Origin: Lachnospiraceae bacterium
GTDB taxonomy: Bacteria; Bacillota; Clostridia; Lachnospirales; Lachnospiraceae
Reading direction: 5' to 3'
Assembly (NCBI GenBank): GCA_004558185.1
Contig: SFDP01000008.1
Coordinates: forward strand, 36,517-100,516
DNA length: 64,000 bases
Of the stretch, positions 34,878 to 44,500 are shown one piece after another; position 1 is the stretch's first letter, and each line of letters starts with the position of its first letter. The notes below the pieces were generated by a model. That model was not told the origin of the DNA. It made no database searches and worked only from the letters and a program-made list of their open reading frames with translations. Both the position numbers and the translations under genes were made by a program.

Positions 34878-36311
34878 CTACAGAGGATATCTCTGATCAA
34901 AACAGGCCTGACAAAGAGGTAAATGGCCTGTCATTTGGGATAAATCTTGAATATTCATATAGTGCAGCGAATCAGCCCCGATCTGCTGGCATAGCTCGTC
35001 TTTGCTCAATGATGAGGCAATAAGCTGACTGGTGCCGGGAACATCTGTCCCGTAATAACAGGGATATAAGAAAGGGGGTGAACAGATTCGTACATGAACG
35101 GCCTTTGCACCGGCCTGCTTTAGCAAATGAATCAGGCTGGCAATGGTAGTGCCCCGAACGATGGAATCATCAATTAACACCAGGGACTTATTCTTTACCA
35201 CGCTGGTTAGGACACTGAGCTTCATTCGAACGGCAGCCTCCCTCTCAGCCTGCTGGGGCTTGATGAAGGTTCTTCCCACATAGCTGTTTTTCTGGAAAGC
35301 TAAGGCAAAGGGAATGCCGGATTCCAGAGAAAAGCCGGTGGCAGCAGCCAGTCCGGAGTCGGGGACTCCGGTAATGATATCGGCCTTGGCGGGAAAAGAT
35401 TTTGCCAGAGCCCGACCGGCTCGAATGCGGGCATCGTAGACATTAATTCCATCCAGAGTAGAATCCAGCCGGGCAAAATAGATGTATTCAAAAATGCAGT
35501 GAGCCTGCCTTTCCTGACAGAGAGAAAGGTTACTGGACAGTCCCTTTTCGGAAATGGTAATCAGCTCGCCCGGGCGGACATCCCGGATAAACCGGGCACC
35601 GACAGAGGCCAAAGCACAGCTTTCCGAAGCCACAAGATAGGAGTCTTCCAGCTTACCCAGACAGAGGGGCTTCAGCCCCAGAGGATCTCTTAGGGCAATC
35701 AGCTTTCGGGGACTCATCACGAGAAGAGCATAGCCACCCTTTATTCGTTTGGCAGCGGACAGGACAGCCTCTTCTGCAGTGGCAGTCTTTGTCCTTTCTT
35801 TGGCAATTTGACAGGCAATTACCTCCGAATCGGTAGTTGTATGGAAAATGGCCCCGGTTTGCTGTAGAGAGAGACGAAGAGAATTAGTATTTAACAGATT
35901 ACCGTTGTGAACCAGGGCCAATGTTCCCTTAATATAGTTGAGAACCAGAGGCTGGGCATTTTCTGCACAGCTACCTCCGGTAGTGGAATAGCGTACATGA
36001 CCAATCCCCATATTGCCTTTAAGTGAATCCAGGGTTTCTTTCTGGAACACCTCGCTGACCAGTCCCATGGCCTTATGCCAGGTAATATTGCCTTTCTCTC
36101 CCTGACGGTTGCAGACGGCCATTCCGGCAGATTCCTGGCCCCTGTGCTGGAGAGCACTGAGCCCGTAGTAGAGGGAAGAGGCAACCTGTTTGCCGGGAGG
36201 AGAGAAGATACCGAAAACTCCGCATTCCTCCCGTGGTTTATCGTGGGACAGGTCAAGGCTGTAGGTTTGATTGGAACAGGATATAAGGTTTCTTTGTATA
36301 GGTATATTCAT
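34878..36311 (-). CDS. purF: Amidophosphoribosyltransferase
   Basis: First committed enzyme of purine synthesis, using glutamine and PRPP to make phosphoribosylamine. The 477-residue protein has the Ntn glutaminase domain with catalytic Cys in EECGVFGIF (about 29-36), HRGQESAG, HNGNL, and the PRPP-binding loop VLIDDSIVRGTT (about 355-366). Active PurF needs the Cys exposed; here a leader of about 29 residues precedes it, longer than the 11 of Bacillus. No good SD is seen at 36311, so the true start could be downstream. It stands alone on the minus strand behind glnN. Confidence 0.93.
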   Translation of the reverse strand: MNIPIQRNLISCSNQTYSLDLSHDKPREECGVFGIFSPPGKQVASSLYYGLSALQHRGQESAGMAVCNRQGEKGNITWHKAMGLVSEVFQKETLDSLKGNMGIGHVRYSTTGGSCAENAQPLVLNYIKGTLALVHNGNLLNTNSLRLSLQQTGAIFHTTTDSEVIACQIAKERTKTATAEEAVLSAAKRIKGGYALLVMSPRKLIALRDPLGLKPLCLGKLEDSYLVASESCALASVGARFIRDVRPGELITISEKGLSSNLSLCQERQAHCIFEYIYFARLDSTLDGINVYDARIRAGRALAKSFPAKADIITGVPDSGLAAATGFSLESGIPFALAFQKNSYVGRTFIKPQQAEREAAVRMKLSVLTSVVKNKSLVLIDDSIVRGTTIASLIHLLKQAGAKAVHVRICSPPFLYPCYYGTDVPGTSQLIASSLSKDELCQQIGADSLHYMNIQDLSQMTGHLPLCQACFDQRYPL

Positions 36312-36332
36312 GATCGTTCTGCTTTATGGTCT

Positions 36333-36429
36333 GTTCCCTCAGGGGAACTTTGTTGGCGAGTATTAAGGATATAAGGGTCAAGAGCAATCTCTGTGCCGAA
36401 TGAGGGAAATAAACACCTTTGACCCTCAT
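36333..36429 (-). promoter_or_regulatory. Structured intergenic region glnN-purF with competing stems
   Basis: AGGGTCAA (36374-36381) pairs with TTGACCCT (36419-36426), or ATGAGGG (36400-36406) pairs with CCCTCAT (36423-36429); the two stems are mutually exclusive. GTTCCC/GGGAAC (36333-36338/36343-36348) lies close to the purF start. The arms AGGGTCAA/TTGACCCT resemble the ends of repeat R1, so this may be a degraded relative or a purF leader switch. Confidence 0.45.
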
Positions 36430-36433
36430 AGCA

Positions 36434-38536
36434 TTAAATGGAAAACAGCAGCTTGTCGTAAGCAGGATAAGGAAGGACAGCTTCAGGCAGATAGCTCTCC
36501 GCCTGATCTGCAATAAAGCGGATTTCCTCCATATCCGGTAAAATAACGCTGTGGTAGTAATGAGCTGCTTCCAGAGCATCACCTATGCCTGATGCAGTTA
36601 GGGTATCAGCCTTCAGCTGTTCTGTCTTTTCAGCGATTTCATCCCCATAAGCAGAAAGTCGGGACAGAAGCCCCAGTTCCTGTTTACAGGAAAGAGAGGC
36701 TGCAGCCTGCTTGCGGCTGATGGAGTCGGCAAGACTTCCGGTATAGTCCATCAGAGCGGGAAGGAACTGACGGTGGATCATGTCCAAAAGAGTTTCTGCC
36801 TCAATGTTCAAGGTCTTACAGTAGTTTTCCAGCAGGATTTCATAGCGGGAAAAAATTTCACTTTTGGTATAGATTTTGTGGCGGGTAAACAAATCCACAT
36901 TTTTATCTGCAATAAAAGCAGGTAAGCAGTCCGGGGTGGATTTCAGATTATAAAGTCCCCGTTTTTCGGCCTCTGCCAGCCACTCGTCAGTATAACCGTT
37001 GCCGTTGAAAACGACCCTTTTATGCTTCAGAACAGTATCCTTCACCAGCTGATGTACGGCCTCCTCCATCTGCTCAGCAGGTGCGGTTTTTAATTTCTCG
37101 TAGAATTGAGAAAGCGCCTCTGCTACAGCAGTGTTTAATACAATATTGGGGCCGGAAACCGAGGCAGAAGAGCCCAGCATACGGAATTCAAACTTATTTC
37201 CGGTAAATGCAAAGGGAGAGGTACGGTTTCTGTCCGTGTTATCCTTAAAAAAGTGAGGCAATACGGTGGCTCCGGTTTCCATCTGTATTCTCTGCTGTTT
37301 TCCAAAGAAGGTATCATTTTCAATGGAATCCAGAACTGCAGTCAGTTCATCTCCCAAGAAGATGGATACTACGGCGGGAGGTGCCTCATTTGCGCCCAGA
37401 CGATGATCGTTGCCTGCGCTGGCAGCAGAAACACGCATTAAATCAGCATACTCATCCACTGCCTTGATTACGGCCACCAGGAAAACTAAAAACTGAATGT
37501 TCTCTGATGGAGTACGGCCCGGATCCAAAAGGTTGATTCCGGTATTGGTAATCATGGACCAGTTATTGTGTTTACCGGAGCCGTTAATACCGGCAAAGGG
37601 CTTTTCGTGTAAAAGGCAGACCAAATCATGCTTGTCAGCCAGCTTCTTCATTACCTCCATGGTTAGCTGATTGTGATCCACTGCCACGTTGGCGGTTTCA
37701 AAAACAGGTGCCAGCTCATGCTGTGCGGGAGCTACCTCATTATGCTTAGTCTTGGCTGGAATACCCAGCCTCCACAGTTCCTCGTCTAAATCATGCATAT
37801 AAGCAGATATTCGGGTTTTCAGTGTGCCAAAATAGTGGGCCTCCATTTCCTGTCCCTTGGGAGGCTTTGCACCAAGGAGGGTTCTTCCGGTAAAGATTAA
37901 GTCTTTTCTTTGCTGATACAATGCTTTATCCACCAGAAAATATTCCTGCTCCGGCCCAACGGTGGTGTAGACACCGGTGACTTCTGTATTTCCTAATAAA
38001 TTCAATACCTTTGTGGCTTCCCGACTTAGGGTTTCCATGGAGCGAAGAAGAGGAGTCTTTTTGTCAAGGGCTTCTCCGCTGTAGGAACAAAAGGCAGTAG
38101 GGATGTAAAGGGTTCCATCTTTAATGAATGCAGGTGAGGTAGGATCCCAGTTGGTATAGCCTCTGGCCTCGAAGGTAGCACGCAGGCCGCCGGAGGGAAA
38201 GCTGGAAGCATCAGGCTCACCCTTCACCAGTTCTTTTCCGGAGAAATCCATAATAACCTGTCCGTCACCTACAGGAGTGATGAAGCTGTCATGCTTTTCA
38301 GCAGTAAAACCGGTCATGGGCTGAAACCAGTGTGTAAAATGGGTGGCACCATTTTCTACCGCCCATTCCTTCATGGCTACTGCTACGGAATTGGCAACAT
38401 CCAGCTCCAGGTGTGTATTATTTTCAATCGTCTTCTTTAAGGCCTTATAAATATCTTTAGGTAATTTGTCCCGCATGACCTGATCATTGAAGACGAGACT
38501 TCCAAATAGTTGGGGAATGCTTTTTTTCATCATCAT
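36434..38536 (-). CDS. glnN: Type III glutamine synthetase
   Basis: GSIII (GlnN) forms glutamine from glutamate, ammonia and ATP. Its 700 residues fit this large class, quite distinct from the 437-residue GSI at 47.7 kb. Visible hallmarks are the GSIII N-terminal domain with FGSLVFND, ATHFTHWFQPMTG (about 69-81), GSGKHNNWS with its ATP/substrate-site residues, and NRTSPFAFTGNKFEFR. ATGs at 38536, 38533 and 38530 are adjacent; the SD AGGAGA favours the second or third. A promoter and a leader terminator lie upstream. Confidence 0.95.
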   Translation of the reverse strand: MMMKKSIPQLFGSLVFNDQVMRDKLPKDIYKALKKTIENNTHLELDVANSVAVAMKEWAVENGATHFTHWFQPMTGFTAEKHDSFITPVGDGQVIMDFSGKELVKGEPDASSFPSGGLRATFEARGYTNWDPTSPAFIKDGTLYIPTAFCSYSGEALDKKTPLLRSMETLSREATKVLNLLGNTEVTGVYTTVGPEQEYFLVDKALYQQRKDLIFTGRTLLGAKPPKGQEMEAHYFGTLKTRISAYMHDLDEELWRLGIPAKTKHNEVAPAQHELAPVFETANVAVDHNQLTMEVMKKLADKHDLVCLLHEKPFAGINGSGKHNNWSMITNTGINLLDPGRTPSENIQFLVFLVAVIKAVDEYADLMRVSAASAGNDHRLGANEAPPAVVSIFLGDELTAVLDSIENDTFFGKQQRIQMETGATVLPHFFKDNTDRNRTSPFAFTGNKFEFRMLGSSASVSGPNIVLNTAVAEALSQFYEKLKTAPAEQMEEAVHQLVKDTVLKHKRVVFNGNGYTDEWLAEAEKRGLYNLKSTPDCLPAFIADKNVDLFTRHKIYTKSEIFSRYEILLENYCKTLNIEAETLLDMIHRQFLPALMDYTGSLADSISRKQAAASLSCKQELGLLSRLSAYGDEIAEKTEQLKADTLTASGIGDALEAAHYYHSVILPDMEEIRFIADQAESYLPEAVLPYPAYDKLLFSI

Positions 38537-38592
38537 AATCTCCTTTCGTACAATGGCTTTTTCCTGTTGGATCATCGTTCGGAAAATGGAAA

Positions 38593-38640
38593 GCAACAAA
38601 AAAGGTGCCTCGGATAAAATATCCAAAGCACCTTTGCTTT
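38593..38640 (-). terminator. Leader terminator (attenuator) of glnN with alternative hairpin
   Basis: On the minus strand, AAAGGTGC (38635-38628) pairs with GCACCTTT (38608-38601), with an inner GGAT/ATCC stem, followed by TTTTTTGTT: a complete terminator inside the 5' leader. Alternatively AAAGC-AAAGGT-GCTTT (38640-38625) folds into a 5-bp hairpin with hexaloop AAAGGT, using the terminator's 5' arm. The two folds exclude each other. Confidence 0.7.
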
Positions 38641-38649
38641 ATGGTTCGT

Positions 38650-38677
38650 AGTATACGCCTAATTTTTGATTTGTCAA
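38650..38677 (-). promoter_or_regulatory. SigA promoter of glnN
   Basis: Minus-strand TTGACA (38677-38672), 16-bp spacer, TATACT (38655-38650). Predicted start is only about 8-15 nt before the leader terminator. Confidence 0.65.
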
Positions 38678-38747
38678 GCCTTTTTTCAAAAGTTCAGTCC
38701 GAATAAAAATAGTATGGGAAATATACCGCAGGCATCGTATAATAAAA

Positions 38748-38908
38748 TGATGTTAGGGTCAAAAGCCTCTAACTATGATACCTACGGATTGTTACGTACT
38801 TCGTACTCCCACAATCCTGCAAAATATTCGCATATCGTGGTGCTTCAAGGACATTCACCCACATTTGAGCAAGCTCATGTGGGTTCAGACCTTTTGACCC
38901 TGGTATCA
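38748..38908 (+). repeat. R1 element, copy 1 (161 bp, complete)
   Basis: Palindrome-ended, non-coding element. Ends TGATGTTAGGGTCAAAAG and CTTTTGACCCTGGTATCA are inverted repeats with 3 mismatches. Flanked by TAAAA direct repeats (38743-38747 and 38909-38913). Internal hairpins: GGATTGT/ACAATCC around the ACGTAC region, and CCCACAT..GAGC/GCTC..ATGTGGG. Fills the glnN-39.0 kb gap together with the glnN leader. Confidence 0.8.
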
Positions 38909-39019
38909 TAAAATAAATGTCTATTCAGCGCCTCATTCGCAAAATCGCTGTTACTCAGCTTTCCTTTTGCCTATGTGGACAAGAGAGGAGGAAACTATAA
39001 CAATACTATGCAGGAGAAA

Positions 39020-39469
39020 ATGGAACGAAAAAAAACAATCAGAGTGGTGTGCTGGCTGTTTCTGATACTCATTATGCTGCTGCCTGCAAGCTGGATGGGT
39101 GCATATTGGATCAATAATATCGCCCTTCGTCATTATGAAAAAAAAGTGATGAGCCAGGCTGAAATAAATACGGATACAATGATTGCAGAGGTAGTTTCCG
39201 GCTGTGGAAATACATCGGGAACGAGCAATCATACCGAGCTTTATGTAGGTATTTTGGTAAAAACATCATTATCAGAGGAAGAGGTTAAAGAGAGATATTC
39301 CCAAGCGGCACAAATTGTAAAAACAGAAGATGGATCGGTGAAAACCTCTGTGATGTCGCTTTTGAATCTATCCTTTTCCCAATCGTCTAAAGAGACAGAT
39401 GAGGAGGAGTATTATATTATCGAATATATTGCGCCAGCTCCCTGTCAGTCGGATATCAGGGGGCATTAA
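39020..39469 (+). CDS. Small single-pass membrane protein of unknown function
   Basis: Not recognised. About 149 residues with one N-terminal transmembrane helix (VVCWLFLILIMLLPASWMGAYW, about 8-29) and an extracytoplasmic domain of about 110 residues with a lone Cys (VSGCGN). The SEEEVKERYSQAAQI segment is helical, and the tail is acidic. The start at 39020 has AGGAG at normal spacing; ATG 39008 is 12 bp earlier in frame. The gene lies between repeat R1 and the pyrG promoter and may be expressed alone. Confidence 0.6.
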   Translation: MERKKTIRVVCWLFLILIMLLPASWMGAYWINNIALRHYEKKVMSQAEINTDTMIAEVVSGCGNTSGTSNHTELYVGILVKTSLSEEEVKERYSQAAQIVKTEDGSVKTSVMSLLNLSFSQSSKETDEEEYYIIEYIAPAPCQSDIRGH

Positions 39470-39532
39470 ACTCATTTCAGGAGTTATAGAAGTCCATTTT
39501 GGAGCAGAATAACAGGACTGGGAAAAAACCAC

Positions 39533-39561
39533 TTTACAAGGCGAAAGAAATCGTATACAAT
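39533..39561 (+). promoter_or_regulatory. SigA promoter of pyrG
   Basis: TTTACA (39533-39538), 17-bp spacer, TACAAT (39556-39561), giving a leader of about 170 nt before pyrG. Confidence 0.6.
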
Positions 39562-39620
39562 AATGCAAAGATAAACAGCGGAAGAGCAACAGTCCGCATA
39601 GAACAGAATAACAGGTATAG

Positions 39621-39670
39621 GACAAAGGTGTCGAAGAACTCACATAGGTGGGTCTCTTTGGCACCTTTTT
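39621..39670 (+). terminator. Leader terminator (attenuator) of pyrG with alternative hairpin
   Basis: AAAGGTGTC (39624-39632) pairs with GGCACCTTT (39660-39668), inner ACTCAC/GTGGGT stem around ATAG, then TTTTT: a terminator 70 bp before pyrG. GAC-AAAGGT-GTC (39621-39632) is a competing small hairpin with hexaloop AAAGGT, as in the glnN leader. An upstream stem GCGGA/TCCGC lies near 39571-39592. Confidence 0.68.
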
Positions 39671-39742
39671 ATGCAGTCCTTACCGCAGGTACTGAGGCAA
39701 TGCGGCAGTGTTTAGGAAGCAGACAGAGGAATGGAGAAAAGT

Positions 39743-41353
39743 ATGGTTAAGTATGTGTTTGTAACCGGAGGTGTGGTTTCCGGTCTGGGAAAAGGAATTA
39801 CCGCAGCATCTTTAGGAAGGCTTTTAAAAGCCAGGGGATATCATGTTACTATGCAGAAATTCGATCCCTACATTAATGTAGACCCGGGAACCATGAATCC
39901 CATTCAGCATGGAGAGGTTTTCGTTACCGATGACGGAACGGAAACAGATTTGGATTTAGGTCACTATGAGCGTTTCATTGACGAGAGTCTGGATAAGAAT
40001 TCCAACGTAACCACCGGAAAAATTTACTGGTCTGTCTTAAATAAAGAAAGACATGGAGATTATGGAGGAGGAACGGTGCAGGTGATTCCTCATATCACCA
40101 ACGAGATTAAGGAACGGTTTTACCAGCCTAAATCAGAGGGAGAGGAGACCATTTCCATCATTGAAGTGGGAGGAACCGTGGGGGATATTGAAAGTCAGCC
40201 CTTTCTAGAGGCTATTCGCCAATTTCAGGCAGAAAAGGGGAGGGAAAATGCAGCCCTTATTCAGGTTACATTAATCCCCTATCTGAAGGCCTCAGGAGAA
40301 ATGAAGACCAAGCCTACCCAGATGAGTGTAAAACAGCTTCAGAGCATGGGAATCTGGCCGGATATTCTGGTATGCAGATCGGATTATCCCATTGAGGAGA
40401 AAATGAAGGAAAAGATTGCTCTTTTCTGCAACGTAAAAAAAGAAAATGTCCTTCAAAACTTAGATGCCTCCTCCCTCTATGAGGTTCCGCTGATGCTGGA
40501 GGAGGAAAGGCTTGCCCAGGCGGTCTGCTCCTGCCTGCATATTCCCTGCCCTGAGCCGGATCTGTCCGATTGGAAGAAAATGATTGAGGATATGCACTTT
40601 CCTACCAGAACGGTGATCATTGCTCTGGTAGGAAAGTATGTCGCCCTTCACGATGCCTACCTGAGCGTGGCGGAGGCACTGAAGCATGGAGGTATTGCCA
40701 ATCGTGTCAACGTGCAGATTCGCTGGATCGATGCCGAGAATCTTACGCCCGATACCCAGGAGGAATACCTTCATGATGTGGATGGGATTCTGGTTCCCGG
40801 AGGATTTGGAGTCAGGGGAGTGGAAGGTAAAATTCTGGCTGTCCATTATGCCAGAGTGAACCATATTCCATTTTTGGGAATCTGCCTGGGAATGCAGATG
40901 GCCATCGTGGAATTTGCCAGAAATGTATTAGGCTTAAAGGCGGCAGCAAGCATTGAGTTGGAGCCGGATACACCAGACCCGGTTATTGCACTGATGCAGT
41001 CTCAGGAAGGAATTGAGAATCTGGGCGGCACCTTAAGGCTGGGGGCATATCCCTGTATTTTACGGCCGGATACCTTAGCTTACCGTCTTTATGGCTGTAA
41101 GGAAATTTCTGAAAGACACAGACACCGATATGAGGTCAATAATGCTTATCGTAAACGACTGGAAGACGGCGGGATGGTTTTATCCGGCTTATCCCCCGAT
41201 GGTGGGATTGTGGAAATGGCAGAATTGCCGGAGCATCCCTTTTTTATTGCCACACAGGCCCATCCGGAATTTAAGTCCAGACCCAATCATGCCCACCCCT
41301 TGTTTAGAGGATTGGTAGAGGCAGCGGCTGTGAGGAACAGAGCCAAGGAGTAG
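39743..41353 (+). CDS. pyrG: CTP synthase
   Basis: Glutamine-dependent amination of UTP to CTP. The 536-residue protein has the N-terminal synthase domain ([21 protein letters not shown], about 4-24, with the P-loop) and a C-terminal class I glutaminase domain with nucleophile Cys in FLGICLGMQ and the PGGFGVRG oxyanion segment. The ATG at 39743 has GGAG 6 nt upstream and gives the family N-terminus MVKYVF. It has its own promoter and leader attenuator. Part of the glutamine-using gene cluster. Confidence 0.97.
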   Translation: MVKYVFVTGGVVSGLGKGITAASLGRLLKARGYHVTMQKFDPYINVDPGTMNPIQHGEVFVTDDGTETDLDLGHYERFIDESLDKNSNVTTGKIYWSVLNKERHGDYGGGTVQVIPHITNEIKERFYQPKSEGEETISIIEVGGTVGDIESQPFLEAIRQFQAEKGRENAALIQVTLIPYLKASGEMKTKPTQMSVKQLQSMGIWPDILVCRSDYPIEEKMKEKIALFCNVKKENVLQNLDASSLYEVPLMLEEERLAQAVCSCLHIPCPEPDLSDWKKMIEDMHFPTRTVIIALVGKYVALHDAYLSVAEALKHGGIANRVNVQIRWIDAENLTPDTQEEYLHDVDGILVPGGFGVRGVEGKILAVHYARVNHIPFLGICLGMQMAIVEFARNVLGLKAAASIELEPDTPDPVIALMQSQEGIENLGGTLRLGAYPCILRPDTLAYRLYGCKEISERHRHRYEVNNAYRKRLEDGGMVLSGLSPDGGIVEMAELPEHPFFIATQAHPEFKSRPNHAHPLFRGLVEAAAVRNRAKE

Positions 41354-41370
41354 AAAAGGGATATTCAGAA

Positions 41371-41414
41371 GGCATAAATACATCAATGTGAGTAATTTTG
41401 TATGTATTTGTGCC
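41371..41414 (+). promoter_or_regulatory. Leader hairpin between pyrG and gltB
   Basis: GGCATAAATACAT (41371-41383) pairs with ATGTATTTGTGCC (41402-41414), 13 bp with one G-U pair, loop of 18 nt, no U-tract. It sits 93 bp before gltB. Role (gltB control or pyrG mRNA end) unknown. Confidence 0.5.
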
Positions 41415-41507
41415 GGTAACGATTAGGGTACTGAATTGTTGGAAGCAACAGAGAGCAGTATGCAGCCATGAACAAAGCAGACTGAAACAAGGAAGAAGGA
41501 GGAGAAT

Positions 41508-44500
41508 ATGGGACAGGAAGGATATAGAAAGCAGGGATTGTACAGCCCTCAGTGGGAGCATGATAACTGTGGTATAGGAGCCATCGTAAATATTCAGGGA
41601 AAGGCCTCTCACCGCATCGTGGATGATGCTTTGAAAATTGTAGAAAATCTGGAGCACAGAGCAGGTAAGGATGCAAAAGGAGAAACCGGTGACGGAGTGG
41701 GGATTCTGACTCAGATTTCCCATAAATTCTTCAAAAAGGTTTGTGCAAAAGAGGGAATAGAGATCGGAGCTGAGAGAGAATACGGAGTAGGAATGTTTTT
41801 CTTTCCCCAGAATGAATTGAAGAGAAGCCAGGCAAAAAAGATGTTTGAAATTATTGTAGAGAAGGAGGGTCTGAACTTTTTAGGCTGGAGAGAGGTGCCG
41901 GTTTACCCCGAGGTTTTGGGACAAAAGGCCAGAGCCTGTATGCCGGTGATTTTACAGGCCTTTATTAAGAAGCCACAGGAGCTGGAGAAGGGATTGGAAT
42001 TTGACCGAAGGCTTTATGTGGTAAGAAGGGTATTTGAGCAAAGTACAGATAATAGCTATGTTCCTTCCTTATCCAGCAGAACCATTGTGTATAAAGGAAT
42101 GTTTCTGGTAGGACAGCTTAGAACCTTTTTTGGGGATTTACAGGATGAGGATTATGAATCTGCCATTGCCATGGTTCACTCCCGCTTTTCCACGAATACC
42201 AACCCAAGCTGGGAAAGGGCACATCCCAATCGCCTTATGGTACACAATGGGGAAATCAATACCATTAAGGGGAATGCAGATAAGATGCTGGCCAGAGAGG
42301 AGACTCTTCACAGTGAAAAATTCTCTTCGGAGGAAATGACCAAGGTGCTTCCGGTTGTAAATACGGGAGGCTCCGACTCGGCCATGCTGGATAACACGCT
42401 GGAGTTTTTGACGATGAGCGGCATGGAGCTGCCCTTGGCGGCTATGATAGCCATTCCTGAGCCATGGAGCCATAACGATACCATTTCTCAGGAAAGAAGA
42501 GACTTTTATCAATACTATGCCACTATGATGGAGCCCTGGGATGGGCCGGCCTCGATCCTTTTTTCCGATGGCGACGTGATGGGTGCTATTTTGGACAGAA
42601 ACGGACTTCGCCCTTCCCGCTATTATATCTGTGATGACGGAAGACTGATCCTGTCCTCTGAGGTAGGTGTACTGGATGTGGATGAGGCACACATTTTAAA
42701 GAAGGAAAGGCTTCATCCGGGGAAAATGCTTCTGGTGGATACCCGACAGAAAAGAGTCATTTCGGATGAGGAACTGAAAGAACAGTATGCCAAAAAAGAG
42801 CCTTATGGAGAATGGCTGGATTCCAACCTGATCCATCTGGCAGATCTGAAGATTCCCAATGAGAAAGTACCTTCCATAGAAGGGGAGAAAAGGGCAAGGC
42901 TGCAGAAGGCTTTTGGCTATACCTATGAGGAATATCGAAATGGCATTTATGCTATGGCGCTAAACGGTACGGAGCAGATTGGAGCCATGGGAACGGATAC
43001 ACCCTTAGCAGTGCTGTCTAAGGAATATCAGCCACTGTTTTATTATTTTAAGCAGCTTTTTGCCCAGGTGACCAATCCTCCCATCGATGCAGTTCGGGAA
43101 AAAATTGTCACCTCCACCAACGTATATGTGGGAAAAAATGGAAATCTTCTGGAAGAGAAGCCGGAGAATTGCCAGGTACTAAAAATTCATAACCCAATCC
43201 TGACAGATTTGGATCTGCTGAAAATCACTACCATGAAAAAAACTGGGTTTAAGGTCAGCAAGGTACCCATTATCTATTTTAAGAGCACACCCATTGAGAG
43301 GGTTTTGGATCATCTCTTCGTAGAGGTGGACAGGGCTTATAAGGAAGGAACCAATATTTTGGTGCTTTCCGACAGGGGAGTAGACGAAAATCATGTAGCC
43401 CTTCCTTCCTTGCTGGCGGTGGCAGCAGTCCACAAGCACCTGGTACAGACTAAGAAATGTACGGCCATGTCCCTGATTTTAGAGTCCGGTGAGCCCAGAG
43501 AGGTGCATGATTTTGCCACCCTCCTGGGCTATGGAGCCAGTGCAATCAATCCTTATCTGGCCCATGCAACCATCGCCCAGCTGGTGGAGGAAGGGCTGTT
43601 GAACAAGGATTACTATGCGGCAGTGGAGGATTATGACCATGCGATCCTACATGGAATCGTTAAAATTGCCTCCAAGATGGGAATTTCCACCATACAGTCC
43701 TACCAGGGCAGTAAAATCTTCGAGGCCATCGGTATTTCACAGGGGGTAATCGACCGCTACTTTACCGGAACCGTGAGCCCCATTGGAGGAATTGAGCTCA
43801 AGGATATTGCAGAAGCAACGGATGCGCAGCATTCGAGAGCCTTTGATCCTCTGGGGCTGGAAACGGATTTGACTTTTGCTTCTATGGGGCGTCATAAGAT
43901 GAAGGCGCAGGGAGAGAAGCATCGCTATAACCCCCAGACCATCCATCTCCTGCAGCAGGCCACTAAGGAAGCAGATTATGATAAGTTTAAAACCTATACA
44001 GAATTAGTGGATAAGGAAGAAACCGGCTATTTACGAAGCCTGATGGATTTTAATTTTCCTGAGACAGGGATACCGCTGGAGGAGGTAGAGTCTGAGGAAT
44101 CTATTGTTAAACGCTTTAAGACCGGAGCCATGTCCTACGGCTCTATTTCCCAGGAGGCACATGAAGCCCTGGCTATTGCCATGAACCGTCTTCAGGGAAA
44201 ATCCAACAGTGGAGAGGGAGGAGAAAGTGATGAACGGCTGGAGTCTGCGGGAACAGCCCATGACCGTAGCTCTGCCATTAAGCAGGTGGCCAGCGGCCGT
44301 TTTGGTGTAACCAGTCGCTATCTGGTCAGTGCAAAAGAAATTCAGATTAAGATGGCACAGGGGGCAAAGCCCGGTGAGGGAGGACATCTGCCGGGGAAAA
44401 AGGTATATCCCTGGATAGCCAAAACCAGACATTCAACCCCTGGTGTAGGTTTAATCTCTCCGCCGCCTCATCACGATATTTATTCCATTGAGGATCTGGC

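Noticed and set aside
38666-38911. An 81-codon plus-strand reading frame across R1 copy 1.
   Set aside because: It is created by the repeat and is not kept in copy 2 or 3; no SD and no protein features.
39562-39623. CTP-dependent reiterative transcription control of pyrG as in Bacillus.
   Set aside because: That mechanism needs a G-run at the transcript start and a pyrimidine-rich match in the terminator; the predicted start here is A-rich.
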